A stretch of 64,000 bases of DNA from Serratia liquefaciens ATCC 27592 (GCF_000422085.1 NC_021741.1:5084001-5148000); one strand, 5' to 3'. Numbered from the stretch's first letter, positions 35,052 to 46,189 are shown. Numbers and translations: made by a program. The notes: a model not told the origin generated them from the sequence alone.

Positions 35052-36329
35052 ATGTTGCTGCGTTTATATCAGGTACTACTCTACCTTATCCAACCCCTGA
35101 TCTGGCTCCGCTTACTGTTGCGCAGCCGCAAAGCTCCAGCCTACCGTAAACGCTGGGCAGAACGCTATGGCTTCTGCGCCGGTAAAGTCGTGCCGGGCGG
35201 GATTATGCTGCATTCCGTCTCCGTGGGTGAAACGCTGGCCGCCATCCCCTTGGTCCGCGCGCTACGCCACCGCTACCCCTATTTACCGATTACTGTGACC
35301 ACGATGACCCCGACAGGTTCAGAACGCGTGCAGTCCGCCTTCGGTAAAGACGTGCATCACGTTTATCTGCCTTACGATCTGCCTGGCTCGATGCGCCGCT
35401 TCCTGGATCAGGTGAATCCCAAGCTGGTCATCATCATGGAAACCGAGCTGTGGCCCAACCTGATTAACGCATTGCATCAGCGCCAAATTCCGCTGGTGAT
35501 CGCCAACGCCCGCCTCTCTGCCCGCTCAGCCGCCGGTTATAAAAAAATCGGCGGTTTTGTCCGCGATATGCTGCGCCGTATTACGCTGATCGCCGCGCAA
35601 AATCAGGAAGATGGCGAGCGCTTTATCGAACTAGGCCTGAAGCGCTCACAGCTTACCGTTACCGGTAGCCTGAAATTCGATATTTCCGTTACTCCGGAAC
35701 TGGCCGCACGCGCGGTCACTTTGCGCCGTCAATGGGCGCCCCGTCGCCCGGTGTGGATCGCCACCAGCACCCATGAAGGTGAAGAAAGCATTCTGCTGGC
35801 TGCACACCGAAAACTGCTGGAGAAACACCCTGACCTGCTGTTGATCCTGGTGCCTCGCCACCCGGAACGCTTCGCTACCGCTAAAGATCTGGTACAAAAA
35901 GCTGGTTTCAGTTACACCCTGCGCAGCAGCGGTGAAATCCCTTCCGGCGGTACTCAGGTGGTGATCGGCGATACTATGGGCGAATTGATGCTGCTGTACG
36001 GCATTGCCGATCTGGCCTTCGTTGGCGGCAGCCTGGTGGAACGTGGCGGACACAACCCGCTGGAAGCCGCGGCACATGCCATTCCGGTACTGATGGGTCC
36101 CCATACCTTCAACTTCAAGGACATTTGCGCCAAACTGTCGCAAGCGGAAGGGTTGATCACCGTGACCGACGAGGAAGCGCTGGTCAAGGAAGTGGCTACA
36201 TTGCTCACCGATGAAGACTATCGTCGCTATTACGGCCGCCACGCGGTGGAAGTGCTGTATCAAAACCAGGGAGCGCTGCAACGCCTGCTGCAACTGTTGG
36301 AACCGCACCTGCCGCCTCGGAGCCATTAA
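35052..36329 (+). CDS. waaA: 3-deoxy-D-manno-octulosonic acid (Kdo) transferase
   Basis: WaaA attaches Kdo residues to the lipid A precursor, an essential step, at the inner membrane. At 425 residues it equals E. coli WaaA. A hydrophobic anchor lies at the N-terminus (LLRLYQVLLYLIQPLIWL). It is followed by the catalytic Glu region VSVGETLAAIPLVRAL near residue 60, ETELWPNLI near residue 127, and WIATSTHEGEE near residue 237. The donor site GGSLVERGGHNPLEAAA lies near residue 325. waaE begins directly after its stop. An extended -10 (TGG then TACTAT, 35011-35019) may be its promoter. Confidence 0.97.
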   Translation: MLLRLYQVLLYLIQPLIWLRLLLRSRKAPAYRKRWAERYGFCAGKVVPGGIMLHSVSVGETLAAIPLVRALRHRYPYLPITVTTMTPTGSERVQSAFGKDVHHVYLPYDLPGSMRRFLDQVNPKLVIIMETELWPNLINALHQRQIPLVIANARLSARSAAGYKKIGGFVRDMLRRITLIAAQNQEDGERFIELGLKRSQLTVTGSLKFDISVTPELAARAVTLRRQWAPRRPVWIATSTHEGEESILLAAHRKLLEKHPDLLLILVPRHPERFATAKDLVQKAGFSYTLRSSGEIPSGGTQVVIGDTMGELMLLYGIADLAFVGGSLVERGGHNPLEAAAHAIPVLMGPHTFNFKDICAKLSQAEGLITVTDEEALVKEVATLLTDEDYRRYYGRHAVEVLYQNQGALQRLLQLLEPHLPPRSH

Positions 36330-37103
36330 ATGAGCGACCGTAAAAGCCTGTCGGTGGTGATTATCGCCAAGAACGAGGCCGGGCTGCTGCCGGATTGCCT
36401 GCACTCCGTTGCCTGGGCAGACGAAATCATCATGCTCGACTCTGGCAGCCAGGATGACAGCGTCGCCGTTGCCAAAAGCCTGGGTGCCAAAGTATTCACC
36501 CATACCGACTGGCAGGGCTTCGGCAAACAGCGCCAACTGGCTCAAAGTTACGCCAGCCACGACTATATTTTGATGATTGACGCCGACGAACGCGTTACGC
36601 CGGAATTGCGCCAGTCGATTGAACAAGCGCTGGCCGCGCCAGATGAGAATAAGGTCTACAGCTGCGCACGCCGCAACCTGTTCCTGGGGCGCTTTATGCG
36701 CCACAGCGGCTGGTATCCCGATCGCGTCAACCGCCTGTATGCCAATCGGCGTTATCGCTATAACGACAATCTGGTGCACGAGTCGCTCAATACTGACGGG
36801 GCGAAAGTGGTGCCCCTTAGCGGCGACCTGCTGCACCTGACCTGCCGTGACTTCTTTGCCTTTCAACGCAAACAGCTGCGTTATGCCGAAGAGTGGGCCA
36901 TTCAACGCCACCAGGCTGGCAAGCGCTGCAGCTATCTGTCGATACTGACCCACACCCTTGGCGCCTTTTGCAAAACCTGGCTGCTGCGTGCCGGCTTCCT
37001 AGACGGTAAACAGGGGTTGCTGTTAGCCGTGGTCAACGCGCAATATACCTTCAATAAATATGCCGCACTCTGGGCATTGGGCCGCAACTATTCAGAGAAG
37101 TGA
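36330..37103 (+). CDS. waaE: LPS core beta-glucosyltransferase WaaE (KdtX)
   Basis: WaaE adds a beta-glucose to O-4 of heptose I in Serratia and Klebsiella cores. The 257-residue GT2 enzyme has [19 protein letters not shown] at the N-terminus, [11 protein letters not shown] near residue 35, and the metal site [13 protein letters not shown] near residue 84. NDNLVHESL lies near residue 146. The ATG abuts the waaA stop. The order waaA-waaE-coaD is the hallmark of the Serratia/Klebsiella core cluster. Confidence 0.93.
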   Translation: MSDRKSLSVVIIAKNEAGLLPDCLHSVAWADEIIMLDSGSQDDSVAVAKSLGAKVFTHTDWQGFGKQRQLAQSYASHDYILMIDADERVTPELRQSIEQALAAPDENKVYSCARRNLFLGRFMRHSGWYPDRVNRLYANRRYRYNDNLVHESLNTDGAKVVPLSGDLLHLTCRDFFAFQRKQLRYAEEWAIQRHQAGKRCSYLSILTHTLGAFCKTWLLRAGFLDGKQGLLLAVVNAQYTFNKYAALWALGRNYSEK

Positions 37104-37592
<489 letters not shown>

Positions 37593-38402
37593 TCAGCGCT
37601 GGCAGCGACGGCAGAAAAATGTGCTGCGCTGCCCGTGTTTGGCAGACTCAATCGGCGTGCCGCATGCGCGACAAGGCTCCCCCGCACGGCCGTACACCTG
37701 CAACTCCTGCGCGAAATAACCCGGTTTACCGTCTGACTGCAGGAAATCGCGCAGCGTGGTGCCCCCCTGTTCGATTGAACGCAGCAACACCGCCTTGATG
37801 GTCTCCGCCAATAACTCCGCCTCCGCTTTGCTCAGCGAGCCCGCTGGACGGCCTGGTAAGATCCCGGCGGTAAACAGCGATTCACTGGCGTAGATGTTGC
37901 CTACCCCGACCACCAACTTGTTATCCATCAACCAGGGTTTGATCAGCGTGCGCTTGTTGCGTGACTTTTCGTACAGGTAAGCGCCGTTAAAGGCTTCGCT
38001 TAGCGGTTCCGGCCCCAGGTGCGCCAGCACGTTGCTGGCCGCCAGATCCTCGCACCATAACCAGGCGCCAAAACGGCGGGGATCGGTATAGCGCAGGGTC
38101 ATGCCATTGCTGATCACCAGATCGACGTGGTCGTGCTTGCCGGCTTCGGTTTCCTCAGCCAGCATGCGCAGGCTGCCGGACATGCCCAGGTGAACAATAA
38201 TCCAACCGTGGTCCAGTTCAATCAGCAGATACTTGGCACGGCGTTGCACGCTGCGCACCGGTTGGTCGCTCAGCGCCAGAATTTGCTCGGAAACCGGCCA
38301 GCGCAGGCGGGCATTACGCACCACCGCATATTGAATGCTGTGACCGACAAGATAAGGTTCAATCCCGCGTCGGCTGGTTTCAACTTCTGGTAATTCAGGC
38401 AT
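37593..38402 (-). CDS. mutM: Formamidopyrimidine-DNA glycosylase (Fpg)
   Basis: MutM excises 8-oxoguanine and formamidopyrimidines and cleaves the abasic site. Starting at 38402 gives 269 residues, the E. coli length, and places the catalytic PELPEVE directly after the initiator Met, as the mechanism requires. Lys near residue 57 lies in [10 protein letters not shown]. The H2TH region is around [10 protein letters not shown], and the zinc finger CRACGTPIE...FFCRRCQR closes the protein. It converges on coaD. Confidence 0.97.
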   Translation of the reverse strand: MPELPEVETSRRGIEPYLVGHSIQYAVVRNARLRWPVSEQILALSDQPVRSVQRRAKYLLIELDHGWIIVHLGMSGSLRMLAEETEAGKHDHVDLVISNGMTLRYTDPRRFGAWLWCEDLAASNVLAHLGPEPLSEAFNGAYLYEKSRNKRTLIKPWLMDNKLVVGVGNIYASESLFTAGILPGRPAGSLSKAEAELLAETIKAVLLRSIEQGGTTLRDFLQSDGKPGYFAQELQVYGRAGEPCRACGTPIESAKHGQRSTFFCRRCQR

Positions 38403-38439
38403 CTGGCGCTCTCCCGTTGATTTCCTACCTTTATAAAAC

Positions 38440-38466
38440 AAAAAACCCGGCCGAGGCCGGGTTTTT
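38440..38466 (-). terminator. Terminator of the rpmB-rpmG operon
   Basis: ACCCGGCC, GA, GGCCGGGT with an A-run on the left (T-run on the minus strand), just downstream of rpmG. A T-run on the other side could also act on plus-strand transcripts. Confidence 0.88.
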
Positions 38467-38481
38467 ATTAATCCACTAAAA

Positions 38482-38652
<171 letters not shown>

Positions 38653-38660
38653 TCAGTTCC

Positions 38661-38918
<258 letters not shown>

Positions 38919-38963
38919 TCAGCTCGAGCTTCGTATAGGGTATGGCCGCCTCGTCAGGCTTTT

Positions 38964-39055
38964 AGAGCCCATCTCAGCAAACTTCATACTGAGGAGACTC
39001 TCGTCATCAGGTCAGAAACCACACATCAGGTTAGAAACCTGCTGAGATAGGCTCT
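38964..39055. repeat. 92-bp inverted-repeat element with internal direct repeats in the rpmB leader
   Basis: AGAGCCCATCTCAGCA (38964-38979) and TGCTGAGATAGGCTCT (39040-39055) are inverted repeats matching at 15 of 16 positions. Between them ATCAGGTCAGAAACC and ATCAGGTTAGAAACC repeat with a 19-base period (39006-39039). The unit could be a MITE-like sequence or a structured mRNA leader. Confidence 0.65.
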
Positions 39056-39087
39056 TGCGCCAAACCCAAGATTCTCAAAGGTGGCGT

Positions 39088-39116
39088 AGTATACGCTCTG
39101 AAGCGTAAGTGCTCAA
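39088..39116 (-). promoter_or_regulatory. Sigma-70 promoter of rpmB-rpmG
   Basis: On the minus strand TTGAGC (plus 39111-39116), a 17-base spacer and TATACT (plus 39088-39093) form a good promoter directed at rpmB. Confidence 0.65.
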
Positions 39117-39160
39117 GTCCCGAACAGCTAAAGATCCCATAAGGATCGCGAAAAAATCGC

Positions 39161-39844
39161 TTAAAGCCATCCGCGTTCGGCAAAAGAGACGCATTCACCC
39201 CGACCTATAACCAAATGATCGAGCACTCGGATCTCCAATAACAGGCAGGCATTAACCACTTGCTCAGTTATCAAACGGTCGGCGTGGCTGGGTTCAGCCT
39301 TACCCGAAGGATGATTATGCGCCAGAATAATGGCGGCCGCATTAGCCTTCAACGCTTCACGCACAATTTCTCTCGGGTGTACGACGACGCTGCTGATGGT
39401 ACCAGCAAACATCTCCTGATGGCGAATAACACGGTGCTGATTGTCTAAAAACAATACCAAAAACACTTCCCTTTCATGGTGCGCCAGCAAACTTTGCAGA
39501 TAATGCTGGGTCATCCTGGGGTTGAGCATGGCATTTTCCTGTGCCAGATGACTGGAAAAGAAGCGGAACGCCAGCTCCGAAATCGCCTGCAGTTGGGCAT
39601 AACTGGAATTACCCAGCCCCTTGTGACTGCAAAAAACCGAATGGTCTGCCGACATCAGGTGATACAGCGAGCCAAACTGCGCCAATAATTGCTCTGCCAG
39701 TTGCATAACGTGCACGCCGGGAAAGCCGGTGCGCAGGAAAATGGCCAGCAGCTCCGCATCGGACAATGCCGACGCCCCGTAACGCAACAATTTTTCCCGT
39801 GGCGCCAATGTATCCTGCCACAGGGTGATTACCTGACTGCTCAT
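39161..39844 (-). CDS. radC: RadC-family JAMM-domain protein (YicR)
   Basis: This 227-residue protein has an N-terminal helix-hairpin-helix part ([20 protein letters not shown]) and a C-terminal JAMM/MPN domain. The metal motif is [14 protein letters not shown] near residue 175, with an upstream Glu in [12 protein letters not shown] and the [13 protein letters not shown] stretch. Its biochemical role is unclear; the old link to recombination repair is doubtful. The ATG at 39844 is chosen by family start and length; the longer frame adds an unrelated Cys-rich stretch. It is divergent from coaBC. Confidence 0.93.
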   Translation of the reverse strand: MSSQVITLWQDTLAPREKLLRYGASALSDAELLAIFLRTGFPGVHVMQLAEQLLAQFGSLYHLMSADHSVFCSHKGLGNSSYAQLQAISELAFRFFSSHLAQENAMLNPRMTQHYLQSLLAHHEREVFLVLFLDNQHRVIRHQEMFAGTISSVVVHPREIVREALKANAAAIILAHNHPSGKAEPSHADRLITEQVVNACLLLEIRVLDHLVIGRGECVSFAERGWL

Positions 39845-40024
39845 TAACACCCTCCCAAAAACGCCACAGCATGCCACGCAGCGAAGCAGCTCACGACAGG
39901 TGTTTGATAACATTGCGAAGTGCTGCGCAAAGCACAATGTAACGCGTTGCAGGCGCAGCGGAATCACTCACCTGTCGGACGGTTATGCTAAAATGGCACA
40001 TCTTTCGGATTCAATCGGACAATC

Positions 40025-41242
40025 ATGATGACGGGACTTTCCGGCAAACATATTGTGCTTGGCATCAGTGGCGGTATCGCCGCATACAAATGCCCAGAAC
40101 TGGTACGCCGCCTGCGTGACAGAGGCGCGGAAGTGCGTGTGATAATGACAGGCGCGGCGAAAGCCTTTATCACGCCGCTGACGCTGCAGGCCGTTTCCGG
40201 CTACCCGGTCTCGGACGATCTGCTGGATCCCGCCGCCGAAGCTGCCATGGGCCATATTGAGCTCGGCAAATGGGCGGACCTGGTGATTCTGGCGCCGGCT
40301 ACCGCCGATCTGCTGGCGCGCGTCGCCGCCGGAATGGCCAACGATCTGCTGACCACCGTCTGCCTGGCCACGGCGGCACCGATCGCTGCCGCACCCGCCA
40401 TGAACCAGCAAATGTACCGCGCCGTCGCCACCCAGGCCAATCTGCAGACGCTACAAGCGCGCGGTATGCTGCTCTGGGGGCCTGACAGCGGCAGTCAAGC
40501 CTGTGGCGACGTCGGCCCAGGCCGCATGCTCGATCCGCTGGAAATCGTCGAACTGGCGAACAGCCATTTCTCCGCACCGCAAGATCTGAAACATTTAAAG
40601 ATTATGCTCACCGCCGGCCCCACGCGCGAAGCGCTGGATCCGGTTCGTTTCATCAGCAACCACAGCTCCGGCAAGATGGGCTTTGCCATCGCCGCCGCCG
40701 CCGCCGCACGCGGTGCGCAGGTCACGCTGATCGCGGGGCCGGTCACTCTGCCGACGCCGCCATCGGTCACCCGGGTAGACGTGATCAGCGCATTGGAAAT
40801 GGAGCAGGCGGTCCAGCAAAGCGCCGGCCAACAGGATATTTTTATTTCCTGTGCCGCCGTGGCCGATTACCGTGCCGAGCAGATTTCCGATGAAAAAATA
40901 AAAAAACAGGGTGATGAAATCATCCTCAAAATGGTAAAAAACCCCGATATCGTTGCCGGCGTCGCCGCGATGACCAAAAATCGGCCTTTTGTCGTGGGGT
41001 TTGCTGCCGAAACCCAGAATGTGGAAGAATACGCGCGACAAAAACTGGCGCGTAAGAAACTGGATTTAATTTGCGCTAACGATGTATCGCTTGCAGAGCA
41101 TGGGTTTAACAGTGACACCAATGCCTTGCACCTTTTTTGGCAGAATGGAGAAAAGCGCCTGCCGCTGAGCGACAAGGCACTCCTTGGCCAACGTTTAATA
41201 GACGAGATAGTCAGCCGTTATGATGAAAAAAATCGACGTTAA
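40025..41242 (+). CDS. coaBC: Bifunctional phosphopantothenoylcysteine decarboxylase/synthase
   Basis: CoaBC couples cysteine to 4'-phosphopantothenate and decarboxylates the product, in CoA synthesis. The 405-residue protein has an N-terminal flavin decarboxylase half: [18 protein letters not shown], the catalytic His in [11 protein letters not shown] near residue 75, and PAMNQQMY near residue 125. The synthetase half has [14 protein letters not shown] near residue 210 and [17 protein letters not shown] near residue 290. A second ATG follows the first. It overlaps dut by 23 bases. Confidence 0.97.
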   Translation: MMTGLSGKHIVLGISGGIAAYKCPELVRRLRDRGAEVRVIMTGAAKAFITPLTLQAVSGYPVSDDLLDPAAEAAMGHIELGKWADLVILAPATADLLARVAAGMANDLLTTVCLATAAPIAAAPAMNQQMYRAVATQANLQTLQARGMLLWGPDSGSQACGDVGPGRMLDPLEIVELANSHFSAPQDLKHLKIMLTAGPTREALDPVRFISNHSSGKMGFAIAAAAAARGAQVTLIAGPVTLPTPPSVTRVDVISALEMEQAVQQSAGQQDIFISCAAVADYRAEQISDEKIKKQGDEIILKMVKNPDIVAGVAAMTKNRPFVVGFAAETQNVEEYARQKLARKKLDLICANDVSLAEHGFNSDTNALHLFWQNGEKRLPLSDKALLGQRLIDEIVSRYDEKNRR

Positions 41243-41678
41243 AATCCTCGACCCGCGTATCGGGAAGGACTTCCCTTTACCGACCTACGCCACCCCAGGT
41301 TCCGCAGGCCTTGATCTACGTGCCTGCCTGGACAGCGCTGTCGAGTTGGCGCCGGGTGAAACCACGCTGCTGCCAACGGGCCTGGCTATTCATATTGCCA
41401 ACACCGATCTTGCCGCAGTGATCCTGCCGCGTTCCGGTCTGGGCCATAAACACGGTGTGGTACTGGGCAATCTGGTCGGCCTGATCGACTCCGACTACCA
41501 GGGCCAGCTGATGGTGTCCGTCTGGAACCGTGGTCAGAAATCCTTCACTATTGAGCCAGGTGAACGTATCGCGCAGATGGTGTTCGTGCCGGTAGTTCAG
41601 GCTGAATTCAATCTGGTAGAAGAGTTCGACAGCAGCGAACGCGGTGCCGGTGGCTTTGGCCACTCTGGCCGCCACTAA
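41220..41678 (+). CDS. dut: dUTP diphosphatase
   Basis: Dut hydrolyses dUTP to dUMP and pyrophosphate, keeping uracil out of DNA and feeding dTMP synthesis. The 152-residue trimeric enzyme shows motif 1 [11 protein letters not shown], motif 2 [11 protein letters not shown], motif 3 [11 protein letters not shown], motif 4 [11 protein letters not shown] and motif 5 [12 protein letters not shown]. The start lies inside the end of coaBC, so translation is probably coupled, as in E. coli. Confidence 0.98.
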   Translation: MMKKIDVKILDPRIGKDFPLPTYATPGSAGLDLRACLDSAVELAPGETTLLPTGLAIHIANTDLAAVILPRSGLGHKHGVVLGNLVGLIDSDYQGQLMVSVWNRGQKSFTIEPGERIAQMVFVPVVQAEFNLVEEFDSSERGAGGFGHSGRH

Positions 41679-41936
41679 GCGCTGCCTGATACCTGACCGA
41701 CGACAAGGAATTGTCGCCTTAAATCTTGCTACCCCGGAGAAGGACAGCTCCATGGCAAGATTTGGCCGACTACGATTACAGCGCACACCAGGGCGCACGG
41801 AGAATACAGGTCGTTAAGGCCGCTGACCCCAGCATCGTAAAAAAGCTATCACATAAGCCGCACAGAGCTTTCTCTGCAACGGCCGGTGCCCGGGTTTCCG
41901 AAAGTCTAAGCAGTTTTAGCAAGGGTCTAATCAGAC

Positions 41937-42533
41937 ATGGCAGAAAAAGAAAATATCAAAAGGAATCGGCGCGAGGAAATACTGCAGGCATTAGCCCAGA
42001 TGCTGGAGTCCAGCGACGGTAGCCAACGTATTACCACCGCTAAACTTGCCGCTAACGTCGGAGTCTCCGAAGCTGCACTCTACCGGCACTTTCCCAGCAA
42101 AACACGGATGTTCGACAGCCTGATCGAGTTTATTGAAGACAGCCTGATCACGCGCATCAACCTGATTTTGCAGGATGAAAAAGAGACCTTTAACCGCCTG
42201 CGCCTGATTTTGCTGCTGGTATTGGGGTTCGCCGAACGCAACCCTGGCCTGACGCGAATCATGACCGGCCATGCGCTGATGTTTGAACAGGATCGCCTGC
42301 AAGGCCGCATCAACCAGCTGTTTGAACGCATTGAAGCGCAATTGCGTCAGGTACTGAAAGAGCGAAAACTGCGGGAAGGCAAAGGCTTTATCGTGGACGA
42401 AACGCTGCTGGCAAGCCAGCTGCTGGCGTTCTGCGAGGGGATGCTGTCGCGCTACGTGCGATCTGAATTCCGCTATCGCCCAACCCAAGAGTTCGATGGC
42501 CGCTGGCCACTGCTGGCGGCACAGCTGCAATAA
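41937..42533 (+). CDS. slmA: Nucleoid occlusion factor SlmA
   Basis: SlmA is a TetR-like DNA-binding protein that, when bound to its sites, blocks FtsZ assembly over the nucleoid. At 198 residues it equals E. coli SlmA. The helix-turn-helix is [20 protein letters not shown] near residue 33. The C-terminal domain contains the FtsZ-contact region (FERNPGL-like [14 protein letters not shown]) and ends [13 protein letters not shown]. It follows dut after about 260 bases in which I see no gene, only a short unsupported frame. It converges on pyrE. Confidence 0.96.
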   Translation: MAEKENIKRNRREEILQALAQMLESSDGSQRITTAKLAANVGVSEAALYRHFPSKTRMFDSLIEFIEDSLITRINLILQDEKETFNRLRLILLLVLGFAERNPGLTRIMTGHALMFEQDRLQGRINQLFERIEAQLRQVLKERKLREGKGFIVDETLLASQLLAFCEGMLSRYVRSEFRYRPTQEFDGRWPLLAAQLQ

Positions 42534-42537
42534 ACCC

Positions 42538-42568
42538 GTTACCGGGCGCATTCTACGCGCCCGGTAAC
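42538..42568. terminator. Stem-loop between slmA and pyrE
   Basis: GTTACCGGGCGC and GCGCCCGGTAAC form a perfect 12-pair stem with a seven-base loop between convergent genes. No T-run follows, so it may be a weak terminator or an mRNA 3'-end protector. Confidence 0.65.
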
Positions 42569-42580
42569 GTAGATACTGAG

Positions 42581-43222
42581 TTAGACCCCGTACTGCTCAC
42601 GATAGGCGCGCACCGCCGCCAGGTGATCCGCCATTTCTGGCTTTTCTTCGAGATAAACAATCAAATCCTTCAGCGTCACGATGGAAATCACCTTGCAGTG
42701 ATAGTCACGCTCAACTTCCTGAATGGCCGAAATATCCGCACGACCTCGTTCCTGACGATCGAGTGAAATCAGCACGCCGGCCAACGTTGCGCCGCTGGCA
42801 CCGATGATTTCCATGGATTCACGGATAGCCGTACCGGCAGTGATCACATCGTCCACCAGCATCACGCGGCCCTGTAGCGGGCTGCCTACCAGCGTGCCAC
42901 CTTCGCCATGGGTCTTGGCTTCCTTACGGTTAAAACAGTAAGGCACGTCGCGCTCATGGTGCTCTGCCAAAGCCACCGCCGTGGTGGTGGCAATCGGGAT
43001 ACCTTTGTAAGCAGGACCAAACAGCAGATCGAACTCGATACCGGAATCCATCAGAGCTTCAGCGTAGAAACGCCCGAGTAGCGCAAGATCACGCCCGGTA
43101 TTAAACAGGCCGGCATTAAAGAAATACGGGCTGGTGCGGCCGGATTTCAGGGTGAACTCGCCGAATTTCAATACCTGCTTGTTAAGCGCGAACTCGATAA
43201 ACTGGCGCTGATAGGCTTTCAT
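42581..43222 (-). CDS. pyrE: Orotate phosphoribosyltransferase
   Basis: PyrE joins orotate to PRPP to make orotidine-5'-phosphate in pyrimidine synthesis. At 213 residues it equals the E. coli enzyme. The PRPP-binding motif is [18 protein letters not shown] near residue 120, and the flexible loop is [11 protein letters not shown] near residue 100. [10 protein letters not shown] lies near residue 31. It is the second gene after rph, with a clear attenuator between them, so UTP-sensitive attenuation is expected. Confidence 0.98.
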   Translation of the reverse strand: MKAYQRQFIEFALNKQVLKFGEFTLKSGRTSPYFFNAGLFNTGRDLALLGRFYAEALMDSGIEFDLLFGPAYKGIPIATTTAVALAEHHERDVPYCFNRKEAKTHGEGGTLVGSPLQGRVMLVDDVITAGTAIRESMEIIGASGATLAGVLISLDRQERGRADISAIQEVERDYHCKVISIVTLKDLIVYLEEKPEMADHLAAVRAYREQYGV

Positions 43223-43282
43223 TACTGCTTCTCCTCGTCTGGTCGGTTAGATCTGTTAATACTGCCGCCCGATCGCCGGGCG

Positions 43283-43315
43283 TAAAAAAGGCGACTCTTG
43301 AGTCGCCTTAAAAAA
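43283..43315 (-). promoter_or_regulatory. pyrE attenuator (intrinsic terminator after rph)
   Basis: On the minus strand AAGGCGACTCAAGAGTCGCC is followed by six T, 60 bases before the pyrE ATG and just after the rph stop. A T-run before the hairpin, inside the rph end, fits the E. coli model. In that model RNA polymerase pausing at low UTP couples it to rph translation and allows read-through. Confidence 0.88.
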
Positions 43316-44032
43316 TTAGTCTGCCAGCGCCGCTTTCTGCGCCTGGAAGATGGTATCGATGCCCCCTCGGGCCAGCGCCAATAGCGCCAACAGTTCATCA
43401 TGGCTGAACGGCTCGCCCTCGGCGGTGCCCTGCACCTCGATCATACGGCCATCTTCCATCATCACCACGTTCATGTCGGTTTCTGCTGCAGAGTCTTCAA
43501 CGTACTCCAAATCGCACAGCGCTTCGCCGTTAACGATACCGACGGAAACCGCCGCCACCAGCCCTTTCATCGGGTTGGCTTTCAGCTTGCCGTTGGCTAC
43601 CAGCGCATTCAACGCATCGGCCAGCGCAACGCAGGCGCCGGAAATGGACGCGGTACGGGTACCGCCATCGGCCTGCAATACGTCACAGTCGAGAGTGATG
43701 GTGAACTCACCGAGTTTTTTCAGATCTACCGCGGCACGGAGCGAACGGGCAATCAGGCGCTGGATCTCCAGCGTGCGGCCACCCTGCTTGCCTTTGGCGG
43801 CCTCGCGGGCGTTACGGCTGTGGGTGGAACGCGGCAACATGCCGTACTCAGCGGTGATCCAACCCTGGCCCTGACCTTTCAGGAAGCGCGGCACACCCTC
43901 TTCTACCGTGGCGGTGCACAAAACTTTGGTATCGCCAAACTCAACCAGCACTGAGCCTTCTGCGTGTTTGGTATAATGACGGGTCAGTGTCAGTGGGCGA
44001 ACTTGTTGTGGTGCTCTGCCTGCAGGACGCAT
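43316..44032 (-). CDS. rph: Ribonuclease PH
   Basis: Rph is a phosphorolytic 3' exoribonuclease that trims tRNA and other RNA ends. The start at 44032 gives 238 residues, the usual full length. The RNase PH core shows [21 protein letters not shown] near residue 33, [13 protein letters not shown] near residue 64, and [19 protein letters not shown] near residue 115. The gene is intact, unlike the frameshifted copy of E. coli K-12. Its 3' end couples to the pyrE attenuator. Confidence 0.97.
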   Translation of the reverse strand: MRPAGRAPQQVRPLTLTRHYTKHAEGSVLVEFGDTKVLCTATVEEGVPRFLKGQGQGWITAEYGMLPRSTHSRNAREAAKGKQGGRTLEIQRLIARSLRAAVDLKKLGEFTITLDCDVLQADGGTRTASISGACVALADALNALVANGKLKANPMKGLVAAVSVGIVNGEALCDLEYVEDSAAETDMNVVMMEDGRMIEVQGTAEGEPFSHDELLALLALARGGIDTIFQAQKAALAD

Positions 44033-44069
44033 GGGCTCTCTCCGGCTTCTTATCAACGATTGGCTGCGC

Positions 44070-44098
44070 ATTATACGGGCTTCGTGACGTAATGCCTA
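44070..44098 (-). promoter_or_regulatory. rph-pyrE promoter
   Basis: On the minus strand TAGGCA (plus 44093-44098), a 17-base spacer and a perfect TATAAT (plus 44070-44075) lie 38 bases before the rph start. A second TATAAT at 44120-44125 on the plus strand probably serves the divergent yicC. Confidence 0.6.
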
Positions 44099-44158
44099 TC
44101 CTGCCCGAAGGTCCAACGCTATAATCGCTCCATCTTTTCCTATTACGGGTACGCATCA

Positions 44159-45022
44159 ATGATCCGCAGCATGACAGCCTACGCTCGGCGAGAAATCAAG
44201 GGTGAATGGGGCAGCGCAGCTTGGGAGCTGCGTTCCGTTAACCAACGCTATCTGGAAACCTACATCCGTCTGCCGGAACAATTCCGCAGCCTGGAACCGG
44301 TGATCCGCGAACGCATTCGTGGTCGTTTGACCCGCGGCAAAGTGGAGTGCAACCTGCGCTTTGAGCTGGATCCGAGCGCGCAAAGCTCGATGATCCTGAA
44401 CGAAAAACTGGCCAAGCAGCTGGTTGAAGCCGCCAACTGGGTAAAAATGCAGAGCGACGAAGGGGAAATCGATCCTATCGACGTCCTGCGTTGGCCTGGC
44501 GTGATGTCTGCTCAAGAGCAGGATCTGGACGCCATCAGTGCACAACTGATGCAAGCGCTGGATGGTGCACTCGATGACTTCATTGTGGCTCGCGAAAGCG
44601 AAGGCACCGCACTGAAAGCGCTGATCGAACAGCGTCTGGAAGGCGTGAGCGCTGAAGTAATCAAGGTTCGCGCCCAAATGCCCAACATTCTGCAATGGCA
44701 GCGTGAGCGTCTGGTCAGCAAACTGGAAGAAGCCCAGGTGCAGCTGGAAAACACCCGCCTGGAGCAAGAGCTAGTGCTGATGGCGCAGCGTATTGACGTT
44801 GCCGAAGAGCTGGATCGCCTGGAAGCTCACGTAAAAGAAACGCACAACATCCTGAAGAAGAAAGAAGCCGTGGGCCGTCGCCTCGACTTTATGATGCAGG
44901 AGTTCAACCGCGAATCCAACACGCTGGCATCCAAGTCCATCAATGCCGAAGTGACCACTTCAGCCATCGAGCTGAAAGTGTTGATCGAGCAGATGCGCGA
45001 ACAGATCCAGAATATCGAGTAA
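44159..45022 (+). CDS. yicC: YicC-family endoribonuclease
   Basis: YicC is a conserved protein recently linked to RNA cleavage and to RyhB decay in E. coli. At 287 residues it equals E. coli YicC. It has the N-terminal MIRSMTAYARRE start and NQRYLETYIRLPE near residue 28. A helical middle follows, and the signature C-terminal part is RRLDFMMQEFNRESNTLASK near residue 240. It is divergent from rph and followed by a strong terminator. Confidence 0.95.
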   Translation: MIRSMTAYARREIKGEWGSAAWELRSVNQRYLETYIRLPEQFRSLEPVIRERIRGRLTRGKVECNLRFELDPSAQSSMILNEKLAKQLVEAANWVKMQSDEGEIDPIDVLRWPGVMSAQEQDLDAISAQLMQALDGALDDFIVARESEGTALKALIEQRLEGVSAEVIKVRAQMPNILQWQRERLVSKLEEAQVQLENTRLEQELVLMAQRIDVAEELDRLEAHVKETHNILKKKEAVGRRLDFMMQEFNRESNTLASKSINAEVTTSAIELKVLIEQMREQIQNIE

Positions 45023-45040
45023 CCTATTCACTCCTGGCTT

Positions 45041-45066
45041 AAGCCCGCGTTAGCGGGCTTTTTTTA
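45041..45066 (+). terminator. Intrinsic terminator of yicC
   Basis: AAGCCCGC, GTTA, GCGGGCTT followed by a run of T, 19 bases past the yicC stop. Confidence 0.92.
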
Positions 45067-45112
45067 TGGCGCAGAAGACCGCACCTGAAAAGGCGCGGCG
45101 GTGGTATGCGGC

Positions 45113-45853
45113 TTAATACAGCTCTTGGGTTGGCCGCAAAACAATTTCGTTGATATCCACCTCCGCCGGTTGCTCGATGGCATAAGCGATGGCACGCGCT
45201 ACGGAATCCGCCGGGATGGCCTGTTGATAAAACGCCTCAACGAACTTCACGCTTTCCCGGTCCGAGGTGCCAAGCTTCAGTTCGGAATCCACGGCTCCCG
45301 GACAGATAATGGTGGTGCGAATATGTGCCCCCACCTCATAACGCAAGCCTTCGGAGATAGCGCGTACCGCAAACTTGGTGCCGCTGTAAACGGCGCCGCC
45401 CGGGCTAAGCACCTTCAGACCGGCGACGGAGGCGACATTGATAAAGTGACCGCTCTGCTGTTGCTCGAACACCGGTAGCACAGCGGCAATACCATACAGC
45501 ACGCCTTTGAGGTTGATATCGATCATCCGTTCCCATTCGTCGACCCGGGTGGCGCTCAGCGGGGCTATCGCCATTAACCCTGCGTTGTTCACCAACACAT
45601 CAACGCGCCCAAATTCCGTTATTGCGGCATCGACCATTGCCTCCACGTCGTTACGGCGAGTGACATCTACCGCTACCGCGAGCGCTTTACCCCCGGCCGC
45701 GATGATTTCATTCGCCAATGCATCAAGACGCGTTTTGCGACGCGCTGCCAATACCAACGTTGCGCCCCGAGCGGCGAGATGGCGAGCTGTCGCCTCGCCC
45801 AATCCGCTACTGGCGCCGGTAATAATCACAACCTTGCCTGAAATCTGGTTCAT
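45113..45853 (-). CDS. SDR-family oxidoreductase
   Basis: This 246-residue classical short-chain dehydrogenase/reductase has the cofactor site [20 protein letters not shown] at residues 10-29. NNAG lies near residue 90, a catalytic Ser in NVASVAGLK near residue 140, and the catalytic pair in [16 protein letters not shown] near residue 155. An Arg (ARRKT) after the second strand suggests NADP. It stands alone, convergent with yicC. The substrate is unknown; YdfG-like hydroxyacid dehydrogenases are among many possibilities. Confidence 0.88.
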   Translation of the reverse strand: MNQISGKVVIITGASSGLGEATARHLAARGATLVLAARRKTRLDALANEIIAAGGKALAVAVDVTRRNDVEAMVDAAITEFGRVDVLVNNAGLMAIAPLSATRVDEWERMIDINLKGVLYGIAAVLPVFEQQQSGHFINVASVAGLKVLSPGGAVYSGTKFAVRAISEGLRYEVGAHIRTTIICPGAVDSELKLGTSDRESVKFVEAFYQQAIPADSVARAIAYAIEQPAEVDINEIVLRPTQELY

Positions 45854-46189
45854 ACAGTTCTCCTCAGCAAAAAGGCCATAAAGCCTCCGTTATAGAACCG
45901 GATGTCGCGATGTGTCGTGAAGCCAAAAATACCCCTGCGATTTATAAGCCATCGCAAAGGCTGAAGTATAGTACAGCCGTAAAAAACCGGGTCACAAGCG
46001 ACTCTCGCCGTGAAATTCGCGTTGAATTTATTTATGAAAAACTGCCGATAAGTAAGAGAGGATGACAATCGGCAACTTACCCGGCTTACCGAAAGTATTT
46101 TGTTCTAATTATCACGTAATGTAATGAAAGGCCGGGAGAGCTGTGGCTAAATGTGTTTTTTCCTGCCCGTTAAGCCGTACGGACTCTTT
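45854..46189. other. Intergenic region between the SDR gene and the nucleoside transporter gene
   Basis: These 336 bases lie between divergent genes and hold no supported coding sequence. A CTCCTC at 45859 is the SDR ribosome-binding site. TGCGAT and ATCGCA (45936-45956) form a weak inverted repeat. The AT-rich stretch around 46015-46125 probably contains the transporter promoter, but I could not pick -10 and -35 elements with confidence. Confidence 0.5.

Noticed and set aside
35646..36953. 435-codon open frame on the minus strand across waaA and waaE
   Set aside because: It is antisense to two well-supported genes, has no recognisable domain or ribosome site, and is explained by their codon bias.
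41726..42022. 98-codon plus-strand frame between dut and slmA
   Set aside because: It runs into slmA in another frame, has no ribosome site and resembles no family.
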